From: an uncultured Blautia sp.
GTDB lineage: Bacteria; Bacillota; Clostridia; Lachnospirales; Lachnospiraceae
Assembly (NCBI GenBank): GCA_934424575.1
Contig: CAKRXU010000048.1
Span: 1 to 15,934 of the forward strand
Length of the DNA stretch: 15,934 nt
Direction of reading: 5' to 3'
This document shows, piece after piece, positions 1-6,323 of the stretch (within the stretch, counting starts at the first letter, position 1; the number at the start of each line of letters is the position of its first letter). Under the pieces are notes generated by a model. It saw nothing but the letters and a program-made list of their open reading frames with translations. It did not search any database and was not told where the DNA came from. The translations under genes were made by a program, and so were the position numbers.

Positions 1-86
1 TTTAATATCTTCCTTCTATATTTCACAACCATGATCAAATGATAATACAGCAAAAATACTGAATGAGAATTATTATCTAAATCCAT
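1..86 (-). mobile_element. tnpA: IS200/IS605-family TnpA transposase, N-terminal part (runs off left edge)
   Basis: Reading leftward from an ATG at 84-86 gives 28 codons open to the window edge. The protein starts MDLDNNSHSVFLLYYH and continues LIMVVKYRRKIL. The H-S-V-F-x-L-x-Y-H-x-x-x-V-V-K-Y-R-R arrangement is the characteristic N-terminus of the small single-strand Y1 (HUH) transposases of the IS200/IS605 family, which excise and insert single-stranded DNA at hairpin-marked ends. The catalytic HUH motif and tyrosine would lie beyond the window. A purine-rich ribosome site (AAGGGTG on the minus strand, about 94-100) sits at a suitable distance. The element's left end should therefore lie to the right, between about 100 and 300. 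I cannot tell whether the rest of the gene is intact or whether a TnpB follows. Confidence 0.8.
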
Positions 87-205
87 TATATTCACACCCT
101 TTTTTCTTATCTCGACTGATATGATGTCATGAACGTATTGTTCTTTTTTATTATAATATATTTATTTTATAAGAACAAGTGTTTTGAGAATTATTTAAGC
201 AGATA

Positions 206-219
206 TGCACAGATGTGCA
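206..219. repeat. Perfect short palindrome, candidate IS200/IS605 left-end hairpin
   Basis: TGCACA-GA-TGTGCA is a perfect 6-bp inverted repeat with a 2-bp centre. It lies about 120 bp upstream of the tnpA start, where a subterminal hairpin of an IS200/IS605 left end could be. The rest of 87-351 is AT-rich with no gene I can support. Assignment to the IS end is inference from position only. Confidence 0.35.
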
Positions 220-303
220 ATTCATCCCATCACCTATAGAGTTGAGGGAATTCTTGCTACATTTGTTAAACGGGGTATGTCTGTGTACTTTGGCTTGGGA
301 GTA

Positions 304-312
304 TGTTATAGT
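304..312 (+). promoter_or_regulatory. Extended -10 promoter for the NUDIX operon
   Basis: TGT-TATAGT is an extended -10 element (TGn plus a 5/6 match to TATAAT) about 40 nt before the first NUDIX start codon. No convincing -35 hexamer lies 16-18 bp upstream, which fits an extended -10 promoter. The ribosome site is GAAGAGGA at 335-342. Confidence 0.45.
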
Positions 313-351
313 TAGTAAAAACGGGAAGTACGAAAGAAGAGGAAAAATGGA

Positions 352-813
352 ATGACGACAACTACGTTGTGTTACATAGAAAATGATAATAAATATCTGA
401 TGCTTCACAGAGTAAAAAAGAAGAACGATATGAACGAAGGTAAATGGATCGGCGTCGGCGGGCATGTGGAAAGTCAGGAAACTCCTGAGGAATGTCTCGT
501 GCGTGAAGTGAAGGAAGAAACAGGTCTTACGCTCACCTCGTATAAATTTCGCGGGCTGGTAACGTTTATAAACAGTGAATCTGAATCCGAGCTTATGTGC
601 GTGTTTACAGCGGACGGATATACAGGTGAACTGATCGAATGCAATGAGGGTGAGCTTTGCTGGATCGACAAAGCCAGGATACCGGAACTTCCTGCATGGG
701 AAGGGGATAAAGTGTTTCTTGATCTGCTTCTTTCGGGCGAAGAACGCTTTTTTTCCGCGAAACTGCAGTATGAAGGCGACAGACTTGTTGAAACGAAGAT
801 CAATTTGTATTGA
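352..813 (+). CDS. NUDIX hydrolase, MutT/8-oxo-dGTP diphosphatase-like
   Basis: A 153-residue protein with a complete NUDIX box (GX5EX7REUXEEXGU) at residues 37-59: G37, E43, R51-E52, E55-E56 and G58-L59 are all present. NUDIX enzymes cleave a nucleoside diphosphate linked to another moiety, using Mg2+ held by the REXXEE glutamates. The GKWIGVGGHVE lead-in and overall length resemble the MutT-like nucleotide-sanitising group (8-oxo-dGTP or similar), but the substrate cannot be read from the sequence. The start at 352 follows a GAAGAGGA ribosome site; an ATG five bases earlier is followed at once by a stop. The second NUDIX gene starts 16 nt after this stop, so the two are probably cotranscribed. 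Confidence 0.88.
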   Translation: MTTTTLCYIENDNKYLMLHRVKKKNDMNEGKWIGVGGHVESQETPEECLVREVKEETGLTLTSYKFRGLVTFINSESESELMCVFTADGYTGELIECNEGELCWIDKARIPELPAWEGDKVFLDLLLSGEERFFSAKLQYEGDRLVETKINLY

Positions 814-829
814 GGAGGGAACTTACAAG

Positions 830-1453
830 ATGGATAAAAATAAACAATGGATCGATCTGATCGTGGAACTACAGAGTCTTGCACAGGCAGGACTTACTTA
901 TGGAAAAGATGTTTATGACAAAGAACGTTATGAACGCATCCGAGATATTTCTGCTGAAATGATGGCTGAGCTTTCCGGTGTGCCAGTGGAAAAAGTAAAA
1001 GATCTTTTCTGTAATGAGACCGGCTATCAGACACCAAAAATTGATACCCGCGCGGCAATATTTAAAGAGGGAAAAATCCTGCTCGTTCACGAAAACAACG
1101 GAACCTGGTCACTGCCGGGCGGATGGTGCGATGTGAATGTATCCGTAACAGAAAACACAATAAAAGAAGTGAAAGAAGAAGCAGGTCTTGATGTTTCTGT
1201 CAAAAGCGTGATCGCCATTCAGGATAGGGAAAAGCATAATCTTCCGGTCTATGCATACAGAGTCTGCAAGATATTCATGCTCTGCGCGGCGACTGGCGGA
1301 GGTTTTGAAGAGAATATCGAGACTACAGGTTTTGACTATTTTGCAGAGGACGAACTTCCTGAACTCGCAGGCGAAAAGAACAATGAAGAACAGATCAGAA
1401 TGTGTTTTGATGCATACCGTGCAGGTGATAAATGGAAGACATTTTTTGATTAA
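830..1453 (+). CDS. NUDIX hydrolase with N-terminal accessory domain (ADP-ribose/CDP-choline pyrophosphatase-like)
   Basis: A 207-residue protein. Residues 1-65 form a helical N-terminal segment (MDKNKQWIDLIVELQSLAQA and on) typical of NUDIX proteins with the 'hydrolase of X-linked nucleoside diphosphate' N-terminal domain, the group that includes a Bacillus CDP-choline pyrophosphatase. The NUDIX box spans residues 98-120 (LPGGWCDVNVS then KEVKEEAGL). Position 7 of the box is V rather than E and the REXXEE arginine is K112, while metal-binding E113, E116 and E117 remain; the first change is tolerated in this subfamily. The frame stays open upstream to 644, but a start at 830 has a strong GGAGGG site at 814-819 and does not overlap the first NUDIX gene. 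Substrate unknown; likely a cytosolic nucleotide-sugar, ADP-ribose or CDP-alcohol phosphohydrolase. Confidence 0.87.
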   Translation: MDKNKQWIDLIVELQSLAQAGLTYGKDVYDKERYERIRDISAEMMAELSGVPVEKVKDLFCNETGYQTPKIDTRAAIFKEGKILLVHENNGTWSLPGGWCDVNVSVTENTIKEVKEEAGLDVSVKSVIAIQDREKHNLPVYAYRVCKIFMLCAATGGGFEENIETTGFDYFAEDELPELAGEKNNEEQIRMCFDAYRAGDKWKTFFD

Positions 1454-1553
1454 ATGCTAGAGGTGTTTTTTTCATAACATCTGGGAGCACGCAGAGTCAG
1501 GAAATGTCTCTTATATTTTGCTAGACTGTAATCACCAGGAAGGGAGTGAAAGA

Positions 1554-2435
1554 ATGAACTGGATACAGGGAATACAGAGAGCGATTGATTATGTGGAAGC
1601 GAATATAACAGAAGAAATTGACTTCGAAGAAGTGGCAAAACAGGCGTATTCGTCTTCGTTTCATTTTCAGAGAGTCTTCGGTATTTTGTGCGGATTTTCG
1701 CTTGGTGATTATATCCGTATGCGCCGCCTTTCTCTGGCAGGTGAAGAACTGTCAAAGGGAAATGCAAAGATCATTGACATAGCAATGAAATATGGATATG
1801 ATACGCCGGAAAGTTTTTCCCGTGCCTTTACCCGATTCCATGGCATTGCACCAAGTGAAGCAAAACACAGCGGCAAAGTCAGAATCTTTACTCCCCTGTC
1901 TGTAAAATTAACCTTAACAGGAGGCAGTAAGATGGATTACAGAATTGAGAAAAGAGATGCATTTCAGGTTGTCTGCAAGAGAAAAAGAGTTGATAAACCG
2001 CAGTCGGCAAACGCCACGCCTGACATTACCGCAATGTGGCAGGAGTACGGTGCGGACGGAACAATGGGAAGGCTGATCGCCTGCATGCCGGAGAAGCCGG
2101 TGATGAAAGGTCTGCTTGGAATTTGCTTTTCCTCTGAGCTTAATGCGAAACAGTTTCCTTATGGAATCGGCGTTGAGTATGACGGAAGAAAAGTTGACGA
2201 TGACCTGGAAATCGTGACAATCCCGGCGAATACGTATGCGGTATTTACAAGTAAGGGAAAAATGCCGGATGCTTTTATTGAGACCTATCATAAGATCGTC
2301 ACAGAATTTTTTCCACAGAGTGCACAGTATGAGTATGCGGAGAATGTGGAATTTGAGGTCTATTCCTCGCAGGATATCTCAGATCCGAATTACCAGTGCG
2401 AGATCTGGATCGCAGTGAATGAGAAAACAGAATGA
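1554..2435 (+). CDS. AraC-family transcriptional regulator with GyrI-like (effector-binding) domain
   Basis: A 293-residue regulator. Residues 1-105 hold a double helix-turn-helix AraC/XylS DNA-binding domain of the MarA/Rob/SoxS kind, here N-terminal (QRAIDYVEANITEEIDFEEV, SSFHFQRVFG, then the second helix pair ending in YGYDTPESFSRAFTRFHG). Residues 125-290 match the GyrI-like/SOUL-type small-molecule-binding fold found in Rob and BmrR-like regulators. Such proteins sense hydrophobic drugs or metabolites and activate efflux or detoxification genes; the ligand here is unknown. The start at 1554 is preceded by GGAAGGGAG at 1538-1546; an upstream in-frame TTG at 1518 has no ribosome site. It is monocistronic: a strong terminator follows directly. 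Confidence 0.87.
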   Translation: MNWIQGIQRAIDYVEANITEEIDFEEVAKQAYSSSFHFQRVFGILCGFSLGDYIRMRRLSLAGEELSKGNAKIIDIAMKYGYDTPESFSRAFTRFHGIAPSEAKHSGKVRIFTPLSVKLTLTGGSKMDYRIEKRDAFQVVCKRKRVDKPQSANATPDITAMWQEYGADGTMGRLIACMPEKPVMKGLLGICFSSELNAKQFPYGIGVEYDGRKVDDDLEIVTIPANTYAVFTSKGKMPDAFIETYHKIVTEFFPQSAQYEYAENVEFEVYSSQDISDPNYQCEIWIAVNEKTE

Positions 2436-2445
2436 TAGGAATTTC

Positions 2446-2490
2446 AAAAAGTGGAACGTCTTCTGATGAACAGGAGAAGTTCCACTTTTT
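2446..2490 (+). terminator. Rho-independent terminator after the AraC/GyrI regulator
   Basis: AAAAAGTGGAAC (2446-2457) pairs perfectly with GTTCCACTTTTT (2479-2490). The stem continues inward past one mismatch (TCTTCT with AGGAGA) to a 7-nt loop. The A-tract/T-tract symmetry makes it potentially bidirectional. Confidence 0.8.
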
Positions 2491-2513
2491 GCGCTAGATT
2501 GACGTAGAAGGAA

Positions 2514-2542
2514 TTGGATTCCCGGGGATAAAATGATATAAT
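2514..2542 (+). promoter_or_regulatory. Sigma-A-type promoter for the 2573-4361 gene cluster
   Basis: TTGGAT (2514-2519) and TATAAT (2537-2542) are separated by 17 bp. The -10 is a perfect consensus. It begins the cluster directly after the preceding terminator. Confidence 0.65.
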
Positions 2543-2572
2543 AAGAAATCATTTATGAAAGGAAATCGTGAA

Positions 2573-2746
2573 ATGAAAATATACGAAGTCAGGGAAAGAA
2601 CGCTCCGGCTGGCAGCAGATCTTTTGGATATCTGGGAAGCATCCGTCCGTGCAACACATCATTTTCTTTCGGATGCGGAGATCACTCAGATCAAAGAATA
2701 TGTTCCACAGGCATTACAGGGTGTCGCACATCTGATCAATCGATAA
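2573..2746 (+). pseudogene. GNAT acetyltransferase, N-terminal fragment (truncated)
   Basis: A 57-residue ORF starting MKIYEVRERTLRLAADLLDI. The text WEASVRATHHFL, then Y-V-P-Q-A-L and a final H-L-I, is the familiar first 50-60 residues of a family of GNAT N-acetyltransferases that are normally about 140-150 residues. Here the protein stops at HLINR, before the beta-strands and the acetyl-CoA pyrophosphate-binding loop (Q/RxxGxG/A), so it cannot be an active acetyltransferase. The next gene's ribosome site begins only two bases after the stop codon, so the missing two thirds appear deleted rather than frameshifted; no remnant is visible. An alternative ATG at 2555 lies on top of the ribosome site (AAAGGAAA, 2558-2565) that serves 2573. 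Confidence 0.7.
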
Positions 2747-2763
2747 ATGAGGAGGCTTTTATT

Positions 2764-3027
2764 ATGTTATACATGGTGATCGAAAAATACAAAGACAAAG
2801 AGGCTGTTTACAAACGCTTCAGAGAAAAGGGCAGGATGATGCCAGATGGTGTAAGTTATGTCAACAGCTGGGTGGCAGAAGATGGAAATACCTGTTATCA
2901 GATCAATGAAGCAGAGAGTGTGGAATTGCTCCATGAATGGGCGGCAAACTGGAATGATGTCACAGATTTTGAATTTATTCCTGTCATAAGCAGTCAGGAA
3001 ATGAGTGATAAAATGGCAAAAAAATAA
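2764..3027 (+). CDS. DUF3303-family protein
   Basis: An 87-residue protein beginning MLYMVIEKYKDKEAVYKRF, with the body SYVNSWVAEDGNTCYQINEA and a final EFIPVISSQE. This matches the DUF3303 pattern: a small ferredoxin-like alpha/beta barrel fold of about 85-95 residues, probably cytosolic and dimeric, without assigned biochemistry. A GAGGAGGC ribosome site at 2749-2756 precedes the ATG. It follows the GNAT fragment by 17 nt and precedes the hydrolase gene by 57 nt, so it is likely cotranscribed from the promoter at 2514-2542. No catalytic residues can be named. Confidence 0.75.
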   Translation: MLYMVIEKYKDKEAVYKRFREKGRMMPDGVSYVNSWVAEDGNTCYQINEAESVELLHEWAANWNDVTDFEFIPVISSQEMSDKMAKK

Positions 3028-3084
3028 AAAATTTTTAGAAGAAGTAGAAAAAATCATATTTATGGGGATAGAAAGGTCGTTATA

Positions 3085-3744
3085 ATGCACGTTTACAGAT
3101 ATGGAAATGCGGAAGCAGACATTGTTTTGATTCAACTGGTTGGAGATCATGATATATCTGAAATTGAGGATGAGACTGTCGAAATCAGGAAACTGACTTC
3201 TATGGACTTTCAGCTGCTGGCAGTGAAAGTGGATGATTGGAATAAAGATTTGTCCCCATGGAAGGCATCTGCTGCGTTTGGAAATGAAGATTTTGGTGAT
3301 GGAGCGGCGCAGACTTTGGAAGAAGTTTTACGATTATGTTCAGATAAAAGTAGGACTTATTATATTGGCGGATATTCCCTTTCAGGGCTGTTTTCATTAT
3401 GGGCGGCCTGCCAGACGGCCATATTTTCTGGTGTCGCGGCAGCATCACCGTCTGTCTGGTTTCCGGGATTTACAGATTATATGAAAGAGCGAGGGATAAA
3501 GAGTCAAAATGTATATTTAAGCCTTGGAAATAAAGAAGAAAAGAGCCGAAATCCTGTTATGGCAAAAGTAGGAGACTGCATCAGAGAGGGGTATGCATGG
3601 CTAAAAGCAGAAGGACTAAACTGCACGCTTGAGTGGAACCAGGGCGGGCATTTTAAAGAACCGATGACAAGAACTGCAAGGGCATTTGCATGGGTGATGC
3701 AGCAGAGTAAAAATGAAATCAGAGTAGAGAAGGAGCATCTATGA
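3085..3744 (+). CDS. Alpha/beta hydrolase, putative esterase
   Basis: A 219-residue cytosolic protein without a signal peptide. The nucleophile elbow is G-G-Y-S98-L-S-G (residues 95-101), followed by LFSLWAA and ASPSVWFP, as in the 'putative esterase' branch (Fes/YbbA-like) of the alpha/beta hydrolases. H189 in NQGGHFKEP is the probable catalytic histidine; an acid near the LGNKEEKSRNP segment (about 148-157) would complete the triad. Substrate is not evident. Fes-like enzymes act on ferric siderophores, but nothing here proves that. The ribosome site is GAAAGG about 10 nt before the ATG. Its stop overlaps the next start in ATGA (3741-3744), so it is translationally coupled to the YjbR-MGMT fusion. 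Confidence 0.75.
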   Translation: MHVYRYGNAEADIVLIQLVGDHDISEIEDETVEIRKLTSMDFQLLAVKVDDWNKDLSPWKASAAFGNEDFGDGAAQTLEEVLRLCSDKSRTYYIGGYSLSGLFSLWAACQTAIFSGVAAASPSVWFPGFTDYMKERGIKSQNVYLSLGNKEEKSRNPVMAKVGDCIREGYAWLKAEGLNCTLEWNQGGHFKEPMTRTARAFAWVMQQSKNEIRVEKEHL

Positions 3745-4361
3745 AAACACGCGAAGAGGCACTGAAATTTGGATTATCCTTTAAAAATGTATATGAAGAA
3801 CGCCCGTTCAAAGATCCAAACTGGCAGCTGGTGAGGGTGAAGGGAAGTAAGAAAGCCTTCCTCTGGATCTATGAAAGAGACGGCTATATCAATCTCAATG
3901 TAAAGGTAAATCCGGAGTGGCGTGACTTCTGGCGGTCTGCGTATGATGCCGTGATCGCAGGATATCACCAGAACAAAGAGCACTGGAACACGATCATTCT
4001 GGATGGCAGCATACCGGATAAAGACATCAAAAGAATGATCGCCGAAAGCTATGATATCATCACAGACAGCCCAACAAAACGGATCTACGAGGCGGTCAAA
4101 CGAATTCCAAAGGGACATGTGGCAACGTACGGAAAAGTGGCAGAGATGGCAGGCAATGCGAAGATGTCAAGAGCAGTTGGAAATGCCCTGCACAAAAATC
4201 CAGACCCGGAGCATATCCCGTGTTTTCGCGTAGTAAATGCGAAGGGAGAACTGGCAGGAGCCTTTGCATTTGGTGGAGAAAGGACACAGGCGAAGCTTCT
4301 TGAAGAAGACGGGGTAGAGGTGATCGATGGCAAAGTCGATCTGAAGAAATATGGGATCTAA
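3741..4361 (+). CDS. YjbR/MmcQ domain fused to O6-methylguanine-DNA methyltransferase-like domain
   Basis: A 206-residue two-domain protein. Residues 1-107 match the MmcQ/YjbR fold (NVYEERPFKDPNWQLVRVKG, then a W-x-x-x-I-L-D-G-S-I-P strand), a small DNA-binding-like domain. Residues 109-206 match the C-terminal domain of O6-alkylguanine DNA alkyltransferases, which repair alkylated guanine by transferring the alkyl group to an active-site cysteine: YEAVKRIPKGHVATYGKVA, arginine finger R144 (SRAVGNALHKNP), then I-P-C161-F162-R-V-V-N. The usual active site is PCHRV, and the family glutamate of the Cys-His-Glu relay appears as D190 (LLEEDG). The nucleophile is kept but the histidine is Phe. It starts by ATGA overlap with the hydrolase and ends just before a strong terminator. 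Confidence 0.85.
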   Translation: MKTREEALKFGLSFKNVYEERPFKDPNWQLVRVKGSKKAFLWIYERDGYINLNVKVNPEWRDFWRSAYDAVIAGYHQNKEHWNTIILDGSIPDKDIKRMIAESYDIITDSPTKRIYEAVKRIPKGHVATYGKVAEMAGNAKMSRAVGNALHKNPDPEHIPCFRVVNAKGELAGAFAFGGERTQAKLLEEDGVEVIDGKVDLKKYGI

Positions 4362-4366
4362 TAGCA

Positions 4367-4400
4367 GACCAGGGAGCATGATTCCCTGGTCATTTCTTTT
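4367..4400 (+). terminator. Rho-independent terminator after the YjbR-MGMT gene
   Basis: GACCAGGGA (4367-4375) and TCCCTGGTC (4383-4391) form a perfect 9-bp stem with a 7-nt loop, followed by ATTTCTTTT. Confidence 0.85.
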
Positions 4401-4512
4401 CCAAATGCCTGGAACGGCGAAAATCCGTTCCTGATGATCGAATATCGGCTGATACCACTGATGGTTTCTGTTGTAAAGATTGGCGATGAACTTTCTGCGG
4501 CAGCACTGATCT
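4395..4512 (+). pseudogene. EcfT-like transmembrane subunit fragment (ECF transporter T component)
   Basis: No start codon or full gene is present, but the frame beginning CCA AAT GCC TGG at 4401 reads NAWNGENPFLMIEYRLIPLM and then VSVVKIGDELSAAALI before a TGA at 4511-4513. The Y-R-L-I-P-L...K-I-G-D-E-L-S-A-A-A-L pattern is the cytoplasmic coupling region of EcfT/CbiQ-type proteins, which usually reads on into an A-x-x-x-RG motif that grips the ATPases. Only about 37 codons survive; membrane helices on both sides are missing. It joins, out of frame, the ATPase remnant that starts at about 4508. This is a deletion scar of an energy-coupling factor importer operon (vitamin or metal uptake). 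Confidence 0.6.
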
Positions 4513-5191
4513 GACCATAGAAGACGGCCAGGTTGTCGTGCTCTGCGGGGAGAGTGGCTGTGGCAAAACAACGCTCACACGACTGATCAATGGTCTGATC
4601 CCGCATTATTATGAGGGAAAAATGAGCGGTGAAACCTGGGTAAACGGAGTGAAAGTTTCCGAGCAGCCGCTGTACGATACGGCGAAGATCGTTGGAAGTG
4701 TTTTTCAGAATCCGAGGTCACAGTTTTTTAATGTAGACACGACAAGTGAGATTACTTTTGGGTGTGAAAATCTTGGAATGCCAAAGCAAGAGATCAAAGA
4801 CCGACTGCAGGAAACGATTTAGGATCTGCGCCTGGAAAAACTGATCGGACGTAATATCTTTCATCTTTCCGGCGGACAGAAGCAGCGGGTGGCCATTGCA
4901 TCTGCGATTGCTTCCAGACGTTCAGTGCTGTTTTTTGATGAGCCGACCAGCGGGCTTGATCATAAGCATATGAGAGAAGTTGCGGAAGTCTTACGACAGG
5001 TGCGGGATGCCGGAATTATGGTTTATGTGATCACGCATGACCTGGAGCTGATACTGGACTGCTGTACAGATATCATTCATTTTGAAAATGGTTCTATCGC
5101 AGATCAGTATGAGATGGATGCGGAAGGACTGGATTTTCTACAGAGAAATGCTATAATTTTGTTAAATGAGGCTAACACAATAATTGCGTGA
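4508..5191 (+). pseudogene. Energy-coupling factor ABC ATPase, degenerate (5' truncated, in-frame TAG)
   Basis: The frame reads DLTIEDGQVVVLCGESGCGK (Walker A at 4547-4573), Q-loop VFQNPRSQFFN, then a TAG stop at 4820-4822, and continues in the same frame with DLRLEKLIGRNIF, signature LSGGQKQR (4865-4888), Walker B VLFFDEP, D-loop SGLD and H-loop ITHDLE, ending at 5191. Apart from the TAG it is a near-complete nucleotide-binding domain, but it lacks the first 20-25 residues (the strand and A-loop before Walker A) and any start codon or ribosome site. Related clostridial Ecf ATPases are often about 480-500 residues with two ATPase domains in tandem; here the first half looks like domain 1 and the second half like domain 2, so an internal deletion is likely as well. 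Not expected to be functional. Confidence 0.75.
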
Positions 5192-5209
5192 GAATGGGAG
5201 GGATGCAGG

Positions 5210-6169
5210 ATGAAAAAAATTCATTTTGATGTGGACACAGATGGATTTTATGGTGCATACTGGAAATGCAAAACAGACTCAGACTGTGCAATGATCGCCA
5301 TGATCGGGGATGATCCGGAGGATTATCTGGCGCGCACATCGGTGAAATGGCTTCACAAACTTGGTGTGAATGTGATGACGATGTCACCGGCGAAGAAAGA
5401 TTATGGACATCATAATTATCCGCTGGAACGTATCGAAAAAGCAATCGAGTGGCTGAAAGCACATGATAATCAGAAGATCGGGATTGTTGGGGCATCCACG
5501 ACAGGAACGCTTGCCCTGACCGCAGCTTCTTATTTTGAGGATATCACACTGACGATCGGCCTTACACCGAGTGATTTTATCTGGCAGGGATTTATGCAGG
5601 GCAAAAAAGATGGCTGCAAGGAATGGCCGATCGAGGGAGAATCGCTTTTTTCTTACAGAGGAGAGCCGCTTCCGTATATGCCGTTCTGCTATAAACATCC
5701 GGACTACTGGCATGTGCTAGACAAGGAAACAAAGCGCACAGGAGATATGCTCAATTCAAGAAAACTGTTTGATGATTCCGAAGCCGCGCACCCGATCACG
5801 GAAGAAGAAATGATCAAGATTGAGAAGATCCATGGGAAACTGCTTCTGATTGGAGCTGAGGATGATGTGCTGTGGGACACCGCAAAATATATCCGTCGCA
5901 TGAAGCAGCGTATCAAGGAACGTCCGCATACATGCAGACTGGAGTCTGTAATCTACAAATATGGAACGCATTTCGTTTTTCCGGAGAGCATGTTAAAGAC
6001 GATGCTGCCGATAGGTTCCGGGGTCTTTATGAAACTGGCATTCCAGTCAGCAAAAAAATATCCAAAAGAATGCCGCAGGGCACGTATGGACATTGACCGC
6101 CGCGTGAGAAATGCAGTTGCGGAATGGAAGATCCTGGAATATTGCAGCTCCATCGGATTCAGCATGTAG
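5210..6169 (+). CDS. BAAT/acyl-CoA thioesterase C-terminal-like alpha/beta hydrolase
   Basis: A 319-residue protein without signal peptide. The nucleophile elbow is G94-A-S96-T-T-G99 in KIGIVGASTTGTLALTAASY. The acid lies in LLIGAEDDVLWD (D218/D219, possibly D223), and H254 in YKYGTHFVFPE completes a Ser-Asp-His triad. This arrangement, with the SDFIWQGF segment and the long lid containing PLPYMPFCYKHPDYW, matches the bile acid-CoA:amino acid N-acyltransferase/acyl-CoA thioesterase C-terminal family as found in Lachnospiraceae, where members are single-domain and uncharacterised. Thioester or ester hydrolysis is a family-level inference. A GGGAGGG ribosome site precedes the ATG. It starts 18 nt after the Ecf pseudogene, so its original promoter may have been lost or lie inside that remnant. 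Confidence 0.75.
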   Translation: MKKIHFDVDTDGFYGAYWKCKTDSDCAMIAMIGDDPEDYLARTSVKWLHKLGVNVMTMSPAKKDYGHHNYPLERIEKAIEWLKAHDNQKIGIVGASTTGTLALTAASYFEDITLTIGLTPSDFIWQGFMQGKKDGCKEWPIEGESLFSYRGEPLPYMPFCYKHPDYWHVLDKETKRTGDMLNSRKLFDDSEAAHPITEEEMIKIEKIHGKLLLIGAEDDVLWDTAKYIRRMKQRIKERPHTCRLESVIYKYGTHFVFPESMLKTMLPIGSGVFMKLAFQSAKKYPKECRRARMDIDRRVRNAVAEWKILEYCSSIGFSM

Positions 6170-6240
6170 CACATTTTCCGATGCCTGATGACAGAGGCTG
6201 GACTTGCGGTAGCATTTGAAATATAATATCAATACAGAAT

Positions 6241-6284
6241 AAAAGAGAGTATGGAACCGGTCAGGTAGTTCCATACTCTCTTTT
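6241..6284. terminator. Bidirectional terminator between convergent genes
   Basis: AAAAGAGAGTATGGAAC (6241-6257) and GTTCCATACTCTCTTTT (6268-6284) form a perfect 17-bp stem with a 10-nt loop. The A/T ends let it act both for the hydrolase ending at 6169 (+) and for feoB ending at 6324 (-). Nothing else is seen in 6170-6323. Confidence 0.9.
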
Positions 6285-6323
6285 GTGTATATTGAGTTGG
6301 TATCAGTGGTGGGACTTATTGAT

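Noticed and set aside
64..78. TGAGAAT-T-ATTATCT, a good Fur-box look-alike
   Set aside because: It lies inside the tnpA coding region (codons for D-N-N-S-H), so it is explained by the protein.
644..829. Upstream extension of the second NUDIX ORF
   Set aside because: It overlaps the first NUDIX gene in another frame; the GGAGGG site and family length favour the start at 830.
1461..1480. AGGTGTT/AACATCT hairpin as terminator of the NUDIX operon
   Set aside because: Short stem with a wobble pair and no T-tract after it; too weak to call.
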